Of a stretch of 64,000 nt of DNA, positions 34,911 through 44,254 are shown one piece after another. The DNA comes from Planctomycetota bacterium (GTDB taxonomy: Bacteria; Planctomycetota; UBA1135; GCA-002686595). Position 1 is the stretch's first letter. Every line of letters begins with the position of its first letter. The notes under the pieces are model-generated. The model saw only the letters and a list, made by a program, of their open reading frames with translations, was not told where the DNA came from and searched no databases. Location: NCBI GenBank assembly GCA_016709875.1, contig JADJLZ010000012.1, forward strand, positions 1 through 64,000, read 5' to 3'. Made by a program: the position numbers and the translations under genes.

Positions 34911-36563
34911 TTGACGAACACTTTCGCCAGTCTGCCCCTGATCGAGCCGCTCCAACGAGCTGTGCGCGACTCGGGCTACACCCACCCCACGCCGATCCAG
35001 TCGCAGGCGATTCCGCACCTGCTCGAAGGCCGCGACCTCCTCGGTTGCGCCAAGACCGGCACCGGCAAGACCGCCGCGTTCGCGCTGCCCATGCTGCAGC
35101 TGCTCGCGGAGGGCGGCCGCCGCGCCGCGCCGAACAGCGTGCGCTCCCTGATCCTCGCACCGACGCGCGAACTCGCCGCGCAGGTCGCCGAGAGCTTCGA
35201 AACCTACGGCGCGGGCCTCAAGCTCAGCATCGCCGTCATCTTCGGCGGCGTCAGCCAAGGCAAGCAGGTCGCCGCGCTGCACCGCGGTCTCGACGTGCTC
35301 GTCGCGACACCCGGCCGCCTGGTCGACCTGATGGGCCAGAAGCACGCGCGCCTGGGCCAGGTCGAGATCCTCGTCCTCGACGAGGCCGACCACATGCTCG
35401 ACCTCGGCTTCATCCCCGACGTGAAGCGCATCCTCATGGCGCTGCCGCGCAAGCGCCAGACGCTGTTCTTCTCGGCCACGATGCCGCCGCCGATCCAGAA
35501 GCTCGCCGACGGGATGCTCACGAACCCGGTCAAGGTCTTCGTCACGCCGCCCGCGAGCACGGTCGAGGAGATCGAGCAGCGCGTGCACTTCGTCGATCGC
35601 GCCAGCAAGCCCAACCTGCTGGCCCAACTGCTCTCGGCCCCCGAGGTCGAGCGCGCGCTGGTCTTCACGCGCACCAAGCACGGCGCCGACAAGGTCGCGC
35701 GCCGGCTCGTGCAGGGCGGCATCACCGCCGCGGCGATCCACGGCAACAAGGCCCAGAACAACCGCGAGCGCACGCTCGAGGGCTTCCGCGCCGGACGCCT
35801 GCACGTGCTCGTCGCGACCGACATCGCCGCGCGCGGCATCGACGTCGACGGCATCACGCACGTCGTCAACTTCGACCTGCCGAACGTGCCCGAGACCTAC
35901 GTGCACCGTATCGGCCGCACCGGCCGCGCGGGCGCCACGGGCATCGCGATCTCGCTCTGCGACCGCGAGGAGCGCGAGTATCTGCGCGACATCGAAAAGG
36001 TGATCAAGCGCTCGGTGCCGGTCGTCGGCAACGATCCCACGCGCACGCGCGGGAGCGCTCCGGCCCCCGGAGCGCATGCGCTGCGCGAAGCGCAGCTCGC
36101 CGGGCCTGCGGTGACGCCCGACGGACACGAGGAACGCGCTCCGCGCCGCGACGATCGCGGCGGCAGTCGCGGAAACTTCGAACGCGAGCGCCGTCCGCAG
36201 CAGGGCGGTGGTCGCGGTGGTGGTGGCGGACGCGGTACCGGCGGACGCAGCAGTGGCGGTGGCGGTGGCGGTGGACGCGGTGCTGGTGGACGCGGTGGCG
36301 GCGGCGGACGTGGTGCCGGCGGCAGCGAACGGCCGAGGTCCGGCGGAGCTCCGCACAAGCCTGCCCACGCTCGACCGCACGCGCCCTCGCGCGGTGACGG
36401 ACCCTCGCGTACCCATGCGCCGAGGCCGCACGCGCCGGCGGCACGGCCGCACGCGCCGAAGTCGCATGCTCCGGCACGCTCGCACGCACCCCAGCGTCCT
36501 CAGGGCGCTCCGCTCCCGCACCCCAAGCACCGCAACGAGCGGGGCTTCGGGACCGGCATCTGA
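34911..36563 (+). CDS. DEAD-box RNA helicase, RhlE-like, with low-complexity tail
   Basis: A 550-residue RNA helicase. TTG is the likely start, since no ATG fits the family N-terminus (FASLPLIEPLQRAV). Motifs in order are HPTPIQSQAIP (Q motif), AKTGTGKT (I), PTRELAAQ (Ia), LDEADHMLD (II), FSATMP (III), ALVFTRTKHGADKVA (IV), ATDIAARGIDVDG (V) and HRIGRTGRAG (VI). After about residue 400 the tail is low-complexity, first RGG-type glycine/arginine-rich (GGGRGGGGGRGTGG), then a His-Ala-Pro/Arg-rich stretch (HAPRPHAPAARPHAPKSHA). Such tails bind RNA. Together with the three RRM proteins at 57-64 kb it suggests a cold or RNA-structure response. It is divergent from the GMC gene. Confidence 0.95.
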   Translation: MTNTFASLPLIEPLQRAVRDSGYTHPTPIQSQAIPHLLEGRDLLGCAKTGTGKTAAFALPMLQLLAEGGRRAAPNSVRSLILAPTRELAAQVAESFETYGAGLKLSIAVIFGGVSQGKQVAALHRGLDVLVATPGRLVDLMGQKHARLGQVEILVLDEADHMLDLGFIPDVKRILMALPRKRQTLFFSATMPPPIQKLADGMLTNPVKVFVTPPASTVEEIEQRVHFVDRASKPNLLAQLLSAPEVERALVFTRTKHGADKVARRLVQGGITAAAIHGNKAQNNRERTLEGFRAGRLHVLVATDIAARGIDVDGITHVVNFDLPNVPETYVHRIGRTGRAGATGIAISLCDREEREYLRDIEKVIKRSVPVVGNDPTRTRGSAPAPGAHALREAQLAGPAVTPDGHEERAPRRDDRGGSRGNFERERRPQQGGGRGGGGGRGTGGRSSGGGGGGGRGAGGRGGGGGRGAGGSERPRSGGAPHKPAHARPHAPSRGDGPSRTHAPRPHAPAARPHAPKSHAPARSHAPQRPQGAPLPHPKHRNERGFGTGI

Positions 36564-36653
36564 GCCTCGCATCCGCCCTCGGGCGGACGGCAGGAAAAGC
36601 TCGCGGGCGAACCGTCCCGGGCCGCGCAGAGCAGCCGGTATCATGGCCGCGAG

Positions 36654-39429
36654 ATGTTCAGCATCTTCGCGTTCTTCATCGCCGGCGCGCTCGAGTTCAA
36701 CCGCGACGTCCGGCCGATCCTCGCGGACCGCTGCTTTCGCTGCCACGGGCCCGACTCCGCCGCGCGCAAGCGCGATCTGCGCCTGGATCTCGAGGACGGC
36801 TCGCGCGCGGCGCTGAAGGACGGCAAGCGTGCGATCGTGCCGGGCGACTCGACCGCGAGCGAGCTCGTCGCGCGCATCCGTTCGCACGATCCCGACGAGG
36901 TGATGCCGCCGCCCTCGCTCAACCTGCCGCTCTCCGAGTCAGAGCAGGCGACACTCGTGCGCTGGATCGAGGAAGGGGCGCAGTACGAACCGCACTGGGC
37001 GTTCGTACCGCCCAAGTCTTCGCCGGGCACGATCGATTCGCTCGTGCGCGCGCGGCTTGCAGAGGTCGGGCTGCAACCGGCCGCGGAGGCCGCGCGCGAA
37101 ACGCTGCGTCGGCGCGTCGCGTTCGCGCTGACCGGATTGCCGCCCGAGGAGGACAAGGGCGAAAGCTACGAGCAACTCGTCGATTCCCTGCTCGCCTCGC
37201 CGCGCTTCGGCGAGCACATGGCCGCCGGCTGGCTCGATGCGGCGCGCTATGCGGACACCTTCGGCTACCAGTCGGACTGGGAGTGCCACCTGTGGCCTTG
37301 GCGCGACTGGGTGATCGCGGCCTTCAACTCGGGCATGCGCTACGACGAGTTCCTGCGCGAGCAGCTCGCCGGCGATCTGTTGCCGAACGCGACGCAGGAG
37401 CAGCGCGTCGCGACCGCGTTCAACCGCCTGCACCGCATGACCAACGAGGGCGGCTCGATCGATGAGGAGTTCCGCCAGGAAGCGATCGCCGACCGCGCCA
37501 GCACGTACGGCACGGCCGTGCTCGGCCTGACGGTCGAGTGCGCGCGCTGCCACGACCACAAGTACGACCCGATCCCGCAGCGCGACTTCTACACGCTCGG
37601 CTCGTTCTTCGGCGCGATCGACGAGGCGGGGACCTACGCCTACTCGACGCGCGCGGTGCCGCGGCCGGCGCTGCGCCTTGCGACGAGCGCGCAGCGCGCC
37701 GAGCTCGAGCAGCGCCACGCGGCGGTTGTCGCGGCCGAGCGCGCGTATGCGGCCGCGCCCAGGGAGCGCTCGCTGCCCGCGCCGCTGAAGAGCTACCCGC
37801 TCGAGGGCGAGATCGAAGGTCCGGTGGGCCAGGCGACGCACCTCGACGGCGACAGCGGGCCCGCGCCCGCCGACATGCCGGCCTTCGCGCGCTGCGATCC
37901 GCACAGCCTCGTGTTCTGGATGCGCTGCCCGGACCGCAAGCAGCGCGCGACGGTGATCCACACGAGCTCGTTCACGATCGAGAGCGACCAGCAGGGCTAC
38001 CAGCTGATGCTCGAGAACGGCCGCCTCGCGTGGCAGGTGATCCATTTCTGGCCCGGTTCCGCGGCCGCGATCCGCACGCGCGAGGAGTTCCCGCTCGGGA
38101 AGTGGGTCGAGGTCGCACTGACCTATGACGGTTCCTCGCGTGCGTCGGGCTTGCACGTCTATCTCGACGGGGTCGAGGCTCCGTGCGAGGTCGTGCGCGA
38201 CCACCTCGACGGACCGGCGCAGGTGCACTCGTTCCAGGTCGGATTCCGCGACCGCGATCTGGGCTTCAAGGACGGCGATGTGGACGAGCTGCGCGTCTAC
38301 GACCTCGAGCTCGGCGCCGGCGAGGTTGCGCGCATCCACGCAGGCGAGCTCGCCGCCGGGACGCTGGCGGCCTCGCCCGAAGCCAGGGTGCTGCGCGACG
38401 CGCGCGCGTCCGAGCAGGAGCTGCTCGAGTCGATCCCCGAGCTGATGGTGATGGAGGCGAGCGCGCACCCGCGGCAGGCCTTCGTGCTCGCGCGCGGCGC
38501 CTACGACCAGCCCGACCCGGCGCGGCCCGTCGCGCCTGAGCACGCGCTCGACGCGCTGCTGCACTTTGATCCCGCCTGGCCGCACGACCGGCTCGGCCTG
38601 GCCGAATGGACGCTCGATCCGCGCAATCCGCTCACCGCGCGCGTCGAGACGAACCGCCTCTGGGCGCTGTGTTTCGGCCGCGGCCTTGTCGCGACACAGG
38701 AGAACTTCGGCACGCAGGGCGAGTATCCCTCGCACCCCGAGCTGCTCGACGCGCTCGCGCTCGACTTCGTGCGCAGCGGCTGGGACGTCAAGGCACTGCT
38801 GAAGCGCATCGTGATGAGCGCGACCTTCCGCCAGGATTCGAGCGCGACGCCCGAGAAGCTCGAAGCGGATCCGCAGAACCGGCTGCTCGCGCGGGCCGAG
38901 CCAGCGGCTCAGCGCGGAGAAGCTGCGCGACCAGGCGCTTGCCGCATCGGGCCTGCTCGTCGAGCAGGTCGGCGGCCCGAGCGTGAAACCGTGGCAACCG
39001 CCGGGGCTGTGGGAGGACGCGGGTGCGAGCGGAGGCAGCTACACGCCCGACAGCGGCGCGAGCGCGCACCGGCGCAGCCTGTACACCTTCGTGAAACGCA
39101 CCGCGCCGCCGCCCGACATGCTGCTCTTCGACGCGGGCAGCCGCGAGAAGTGCCTCGCGCGGCGGCAACCGACGAACACGCCGCTGCAGGCACTGGCGCT
39201 GCTCAACGATCCGGTCTTCGTGGAGTGCGCCCAGGCCCTCGCCGAGCGCGCGGCGAAGGATGCGGGCGAAGATGCGAACGCGCGGGTGCGCTTCTGCTTC
39301 CGCGAGCTCACGGGTCGCGAGCCGCGGGAGCAGGAGCTCGAGGCGCTGCGCGGCCTCCACGAACACGAGTCGCTGGCACTCGTGTGCTCGACCGTAATGG
39401 CCTCCGACGCCGCGGTGACCTGCCGATGA
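36654..39429 (+). pseudogene. PSCyt1/DUF1549/LamG/DUF1553 protein with one frameshift
   Basis: A protein of about 925 residues typical of planctomycetes. An N-terminal PSCyt1 heme domain (CFRCHG, residues 27-32) is followed by DUF1549 (RVAFALTGLPPEE, GWLDAARYADT, ECARCHDHKYDPIPQRDFY), a LamG-like insert (about 390-570, LVFWMRCPDRKQ), and DUF1553 (RVETNRLWALCFGRGLV, FVKRTAPPPDMLLFDAGSRE, RRQPTNTPLQALALLND). The frame shifts near 38893: one G seems missing from GCGGGCCGAGCC, after which LSAEKLRDQALAA reads in the next frame to the stop at 39427. A single base error or a recent mutation would explain it, so the gene may be functional in life. Its stop overlaps the DUF1501 start (ATGA). The two families always pair; their reaction is not known. 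Confidence 0.85.
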
Positions 39430-40826
39430 ACACCACCCGCAGGCATTTCCTGAGCGCTTCCGCCCTCGGTCTGGGAGCCCTGGCGCTGCGCTCGATCGCC
39501 CAGGCGCAGGGCGAAGCGCAGCCGCTCGGCCCGCAGCACCGCGCGAAGGCCAAGCGCGTGATCTACCTCTTCCAGGCCGGCGGGCCCTCGCAGTTCGAGA
39601 CGCTCGATCGCAAGCCGCTCTTGCGCGATAAGCACGGCACGGAGCTGCCCGACTCGGTGCGACGTGGCCAGCGCCTGACCGGCATGAGCGGCAACCAGGC
39701 GACGCTGCCGCTCGCTGGTTCGTTCGTGGACTTCCGACAGCACGGCAAGTGCGGACGCTGGATCAGCGACCTGCTGCCGCACACCGCCAAGATCGCCGAC
39801 GAGCTGTGCGTGGTGAACACGATGTTCACCGAGGCGATCAACCACGATCCCGCGATCACCTTCTTCTGCACGGGCCACCAGCAGCCCGGCCGGCCCTCGA
39901 TGGGCGCGTGGCTGTCGTACGGCCTGGGCAGCAGCAACGCGAACCTGCCGGCCTTCATCGTGCTCGTCTCGAAGGACGCCTCGCGCGACCAGCCGCTCTA
40001 CTCGCGCCTGTGGGGCGCGGGCTTCCTGCCCAGCGAGCACCAGGGCGTGCAGTTCCGCGCCGGCAAGGAGCCGGTTCTGTTCCTCGCCAACCCGGAGGGA
40101 GTGTCGCCCGACTCGCGCCGCGCGATGCTCGATACGCTCGCGCAACTCGAGCACGATCAGCAGACGCACACGCTCGACCCCGAGATCGACGCGCGCATGG
40201 CGCAGGCCGAGTTGGCCTGGCGCATGCAGTCGAGCGTGCCCGAGGCGACGGACGTGAGCGGCGAGCCCGAGGAGGTCTACCAACTCTACGGCGAGTCCTC
40301 GCGCACGCCGGGGACGTATGCCGCGAACTGCCTGCTCGCGCGGCGTCTGGTCGAGCGCGGCGTGCGCTTCGTGCAGCTCTTCCACCAGGGCTGGGACCAG
40401 CACGGCGGACTTCCGAACGGCATCAAGAACCAGTGCGCGCAGACGGACCAGGCCTCCGCGGCGCTGGTCACCGACTTGAAGCGCCGCGGCCTGCTCGAGG
40501 ACACGCTCGTCGTCTGGGGCGGCGAGTTCGGGCGCACGGCGTACTGCCAGGGGAAGATGACCGCGAACGACTACGGCCGCGACCACCACCCGAGGTGCTT
40601 CTCGGTCTGGATGGCGGGCGGCGGCGTGAAGGCTGGCTACGCGCACGGCAAGACCGACGACTACGGCTACAACATAGTCGAGAACGGCGTGCACGTGCAC
40701 GACCTGCACGCGACCATGCTCGCGCTGCTCGGGATCGAGCACGAGCGGCTGACGTACAAGTTCCAGGGCCGCTACTACCGGCTCACCGACGTCGCGGGAA
40801 ACGCGGTGCGCGATCTGATCGCGTGA
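39426..40826 (+). CDS. TAT-exported DUF1501 protein
   Basis: A 466-residue protein with a twin-arginine signal (TRRHFLSASALGLGALAL). The DUF1501 (sulfatase-like/alkaline-phosphatase superfamily) body follows: KRVIYLFQAGGPSQFETLD, HTAKIADELCVVNTMFTEAI, NHDPAITFFCTGHQQPGRPS, GRTAYCQGK with DHHPRCFSVWMAGGGVKAG, and a final HVHDLHATMLALLGIEH. The conserved Asp and His residues at NHDP, DHHP and HDLHAT are in the places expected for a metal centre. The ATG overlaps the stop of the DUF1549/1553 gene. These two exported proteins are strictly paired in planctomycetes. Only six bases separate it from the convergent CysNC gene. Confidence 0.92.
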   Translation: MNTTRRHFLSASALGLGALALRSIAQAQGEAQPLGPQHRAKAKRVIYLFQAGGPSQFETLDRKPLLRDKHGTELPDSVRRGQRLTGMSGNQATLPLAGSFVDFRQHGKCGRWISDLLPHTAKIADELCVVNTMFTEAINHDPAITFFCTGHQQPGRPSMGAWLSYGLGSSNANLPAFIVLVSKDASRDQPLYSRLWGAGFLPSEHQGVQFRAGKEPVLFLANPEGVSPDSRRAMLDTLAQLEHDQQTHTLDPEIDARMAQAELAWRMQSSVPEATDVSGEPEEVYQLYGESSRTPGTYAANCLLARRLVERGVRFVQLFHQGWDQHGGLPNGIKNQCAQTDQASAALVTDLKRRGLLEDTLVVWGGEFGRTAYCQGKMTANDYGRDHHPRCFSVWMAGGGVKAGYAHGKTDDYGYNIVENGVHVHDLHATMLALLGIEHERLTYKFQGRYYRLTDVAGNAVRDLIA

Positions 40827-40832
40827 CGAGCG

Positions 40833-42779
40833 TCAGGTGCGCGGGGTCCAGCCGCGCTTCTCGAGCTCGTCGAGGATCGCGTTCACGTTCGTCGTGACAT
40901 CGATCTTGGCCGTGTCCAGCTTCAGATCCGGCTTCAGGGGCGCCTCGTAGGGCTGGTCGATGCCGGTCACGTTCGCGATCTCGCCCGCGCGGGCGCGCGC
41001 GAAGAGCTTGTTCGTGTCGCGCGACTCGCACACCGCGAGCGGCGCGTCGCAGAAGATCTCGAGGAAGCGCTCTCCGCCCACCGCAGCGCGCGTGCGCGAG
41101 CGCTGCTCGAGCGTGGGGGAGACGAAGGTGCAGAGCGTGATCAGTCCCTGGTGCTGGAAGAGCTTCACGAGCTGCGCCGCGCGGCGCAGGTGTTCGGCAC
41201 GGTCCGCGGGCGAGAAGCCCAGGTCCGAACACAGGCCCTGGCGCAGGCTCTCGCCGTCGAGCACGAGCGCGTGCAGGCCGCGTGCGAAGAGCTCGACCTC
41301 GAGCGCGTAGGCGAGCGAGCTCTTGCCCGAGTGCGGCAGGCCCGTGAACCAGAGCGTGAAGGGCGTCTGCGCCATGCGCTGCGCGCGGCGCTCGGCGGCG
41401 ACTCCCGACTGACCCGGGCTCAAGTTCGTGCCCGCGTCGTGCGCGCGGCGGCCGCGCTCGAGCGAGTCCTTGGCCGTCGTGCTCTCGAGCAGCATGCCCG
41501 CGCCGAGCGTGGCATTGTTCAGCCGGTCGACGAGGATGAAGGCGCCCGTCTGGCGGTTCTGGGAGTAGGCGTCGGTGGGGATCGCGCGTGCGCACTCGAT
41601 GCGGATGCGGCCGATCTCGTTCAGGCCCAGCTTCTGCGCGGGCTCGGAGCGCAGCGTCTCGACGCTCATGCGGTAGCGCACGTCGGTGACGACCGCGGGC
41701 ACGGTCTGAGTCGTCTGCTTCAGCAGGTAGGAACGGCCCGGCTCGAGGGCCGTCTCGTTCATCCAGACGATCATCGCCTCGAGCGTGTTCTCGAGCTCGG
41801 GCGCGTTGTTCGGGCGCACGAAGAGGTCGCCGCGGCTGACGTCGATCTCGTCTTCGAGGGTGAGTGTCACCGCCATCGGCGCGAAAGCCTCCTCGACGGG
41901 CGTCCCGCCGCTCGCAAGCGTCTTCACGCGGCTCTTCTTGCCCGAGGGCAGCGCGACGAGTTCGTCGCCGACGCGCACGACGCCCGAGGCGATCGTGCCC
42001 GCGAAGCCGCGGAAGTCGAGGTTGGGGCGCAGCACGAGCTGCACCGGCAGGCGCAGATCGACCAGGTTGCGGTCGCTCGCGATGTGCACGTTCTCCAGGT
42101 AGTCGAGCAGCGGCCCGCCCTTGTACCAGGGCATGCGCTCGCAGCCGAAGACGATGTTCTCGCCGCGGCGCGCGCACATCGGGATGAAGTGCAGCTCGCC
42201 GAAGGCCAGCTTGGCCATGAAGTCGACGCAGTCCGCACGGATACTCTCGAAAACGCGCTCGTCGTAGTCGACGAGGTCCATCTTGTTGACCGCGATCACG
42301 ACGTGGCGGATGCGCAGCAGCGAACAGATGAAGGCGTGGCGGCGCGTCTGCGGCAGCACGCCCTTGCGCGCGTCGATCAGGATGATCGCGAGGTCCGAGG
42401 TCGAGGCGCCGGTCGCCATGTTGCGCGTGTACTGCTCGTGGCCCGGCGTGTCGGCCACGATGAACTTGCGCTTGGGCGTCGAGAAGTAGCGGTAGGCGAC
42501 GTCGATCGTGATGCCCTGCTCGCGCTCGGCCTGCAGGCCGTCCATCAGCAGCGCGAAGTCGATCTCCTCGCCGGTCGTGCCAAAGCGCGTGCTGTCCTTG
42601 ACGAGGGCCTTCAGCTGGTCCTCGAAGACGCCCGCGCCGTCGTGCAGGAGGCGGCCGATCACGGTCGACTTGCCGTCGTCGACCGAGCCGCAAGTGAGGA
42701 TGCGCAAGAGCTCCTTGTGCTGGTAGTTCTCCAGCCACTGCTCGATGCCGACGCGGTCGAGTTCCTGATCGTGCTGCAT
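40833..42779 (-). CDS. cysNC: Bifunctional sulfate adenylyltransferase subunit 1 / APS kinase
   Basis: A 648-residue fusion. The N-terminal GTPase (CysN) has G1 GSVDDGKST, G3 DTPGHEQYTRNM and G4 NKMD, followed by the beta-barrel domains. From about residue 450 comes an APS kinase (CysC): the P-loop reads GLPHSGKSS instead of the usual GLSGSGKST, then LDGESLRQGLCSDLGFS, LITLCTFVSP and FLEIFCDAPLAVCESRD. With CysD it makes adenylyl sulfate and then PAPS, for assimilation or for sulfating polymers. The ATG overlaps the cysD stop by one base. No cysH or transporter is in the window, so the fate of the PAPS is open. Confidence 0.95.
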   Translation of the reverse strand: MQHDQELDRVGIEQWLENYQHKELLRILTCGSVDDGKSTVIGRLLHDGAGVFEDQLKALVKDSTRFGTTGEEIDFALLMDGLQAEREQGITIDVAYRYFSTPKRKFIVADTPGHEQYTRNMATGASTSDLAIILIDARKGVLPQTRRHAFICSLLRIRHVVIAVNKMDLVDYDERVFESIRADCVDFMAKLAFGELHFIPMCARRGENIVFGCERMPWYKGGPLLDYLENVHIASDRNLVDLRLPVQLVLRPNLDFRGFAGTIASGVVRVGDELVALPSGKKSRVKTLASGGTPVEEAFAPMAVTLTLEDEIDVSRGDLFVRPNNAPELENTLEAMIVWMNETALEPGRSYLLKQTTQTVPAVVTDVRYRMSVETLRSEPAQKLGLNEIGRIRIECARAIPTDAYSQNRQTGAFILVDRLNNATLGAGMLLESTTAKDSLERGRRAHDAGTNLSPGQSGVAAERRAQRMAQTPFTLWFTGLPHSGKSSLAYALEVELFARGLHALVLDGESLRQGLCSDLGFSPADRAEHLRRAAQLVKLFQHQGLITLCTFVSPTLEQRSRTRAAVGGERFLEIFCDAPLAVCESRDTNKLFARARAGEIANVTGIDQPYEAPLKPDLKLDTAKIDVTTNVNAILDELEKRGWTPRT

Positions 42780-43687
42780 CAGAAGTAGCCCTCGCGCTTC
42801 TTCTCTTCCATCGAGCCGGACTCGTCGTAGTCGATCACGCGTCCCTGGCGCTCGGAGGATTTCGCGCGCAGCATCTCTTCCAGCACTTCGGTCAAGTTCG
42901 TCGCCTCGGACTCGATCGCACCCGTCAGCGGGTAGCAGCCCAGCGTGCGGAAGCGGACCTTCTTCATCACCGGCTTCTCGCCCGGCTCGAGCGGCAGGCG
43001 CTCGTCGTCGACCATGATCCACGTGCCGCCGCGGTTCACCACGGGCCGCTCCTTCGCGAAGTACAGCGGCACGGTCGGGATCTGCTCCTTGTGCACGTAG
43101 AGCCAGACGTCGAGCTCGGTCCAGTTCGAGAGCGGGAAGACGCGGATCGACTCGCCCTTCGCGACTCTGCCGTTGTAGAGGTTCCACAGCTCCGGCCGCT
43201 GGTTCTTCGGGTCCCACTGGTGGAACTTGTCGCGGAAGCTGAACACGCGCTCCTTGGCGCGGCTCTTCTCCTCGTCGCGCCGCGCGCCGCCGAAGGCCGC
43301 GTCGAAGCCGTACTTGTCGAGCGCCTGCTTCAGGCCCTCGGTCTTCATGATGTGCGTGTAGCGCTGCGTGCCGTGCTCGAAGGGGTTGATCTTGTTCTTC
43401 ACGCCCTCCTGGTTGATCCACTCGATGAAGTCCACCCCGAGATCCTTCATCAGCTTGTCGCGGAAGCTGATCATCTCCTTGAACTTGAACGTCGTGTTGA
43501 CGTGCAGCAGCGGGAACGGGAGCTTCGCTGGCGCGAAGGCTTTCTGCGCGAGGCGCAGCATGGCGGCCGAGTCCTTGCCGATCGAGAAGAGCATCACGGG
43601 GTTCTTGAACTCCGCGACGACCTCGCGGATCACGTGGATGCTCTCGGCCTCGAGCTGTTCGAGGTGGGACAGGGTGTAGGAGCTCAT
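42779..43687 (-). CDS. cysD: Sulfate adenylyltransferase subunit 2
   Basis: A 302-residue ATP-sulfurylase small subunit at the family length. The PP-loop reads FSIGKDSAAMLRLA (about residues 33-46), followed by FPLLHVNTTFKFKEMI, GFDAAFGGARRDEEKSRAKE, RVFPLSNWTELDVWLYV and RFRTLGCYPLTGAIES. It works with the GTPase half of CysNC to adenylate sulfate. The start MSSYTLSHLEQLEAESIHVI is the usual one. It is the first gene of the cysD-cysNC pair, and a 62-base gap separates it from the small membrane protein upstream. Confidence 0.95.
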   Translation of the reverse strand: MSSYTLSHLEQLEAESIHVIREVVAEFKNPVMLFSIGKDSAAMLRLAQKAFAPAKLPFPLLHVNTTFKFKEMISFRDKLMKDLGVDFIEWINQEGVKNKINPFEHGTQRYTHIMKTEGLKQALDKYGFDAAFGGARRDEEKSRAKERVFSFRDKFHQWDPKNQRPELWNLYNGRVAKGESIRVFPLSNWTELDVWLYVHKEQIPTVPLYFAKERPVVNRGGTWIMVDDERLPLEPGEKPVMKKVRFRTLGCYPLTGAIESEATNLTEVLEEMLRAKSSERQGRVIDYDESGSMEEKKREGYF

Positions 43688-43749
43688 CGGGGGTGGAAAA
43701 GACTACCCCGAAATCGCGCGGGCTCCCAGCCCCGACGCACGAGCGTCGC

Positions 43750-44121
43750 TCAGTGGAAGTTCGCGCCGCTGAGCGAGACCAGCACGACGCCGAAACAGGC
43801 CGCGTTGAGCAGGAAAGTGATTCCGAGCGCGATCTGCATGCCCTTGAGGGTGCGCGGCTGCTTGCGCTTCGAGATGTAGAGCAGCGCGGGGCCCATGTAG
43901 AGCAGCTGGAAGAGCCCGATGCCGAGGAAGGGCATCAGCCCGTTCATCGCATCCCCGCTCGCGACCAGCGCGAAGGCGCAGCACACGATCAGGACCGCGG
44001 CGTGCAAGACGGCGGTGAGGCCGATGCCCCTGGCGATCGAGCCCTGGTCGGGGGACTGCGATTCGTCCATCGGGATCGAGGGGCCGGGCAAGCCGGCGGG
44101 ATCGATCGGGTGCTCGGTCAT
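43750..44121 (-). CDS. Small three-helix membrane protein of unknown function
   Basis: A 123-residue protein with a soluble Pro/Asp-rich N-terminus (30 residues), then three hydrophobic helices: LTAVLHAAVLIVCCAFALVA, LMPFLGIGLFQLLYMGPALL and LGITFLLNAACFGVVLVSL. A basic loop (SKRKQPRTLKG) lies between the second and third helix. GGAG eight bases before the ATG supports the start. I do not recognise the family. It lies between the radical SAM gene and cysD on the same strand, with 133 and 62 bases of spacing, so it need not be functionally tied to either. Confidence 0.65.
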   Translation of the reverse strand: MTEHPIDPAGLPGPSIPMDESQSPDQGSIARGIGLTAVLHAAVLIVCCAFALVASGDAMNGLMPFLGIGLFQLLYMGPALLYISKRKQPRTLKGMQIALGITFLLNAACFGVVLVSLSGANFH

Positions 44122-44254
44122 GATCAACTCCGGCTGATGAGGCCCATCCAGCAGGCAGAGTCCAGAGGGAGCGGGATGAAAGCGACGAGCCTGATGCCGC
44201 TTTGGATCACGACTCTGTGGTAGCTCGATCCGCGCTGCACTTCGCCTTGCTCGT

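Noticed and set aside
36572..36587. TCCGCCC/GGGCGGA hairpin after the helicase as a terminator
   Set aside because: The loop is only two to four bases and no T-run follows; a chance hairpin is easy at this GC content.
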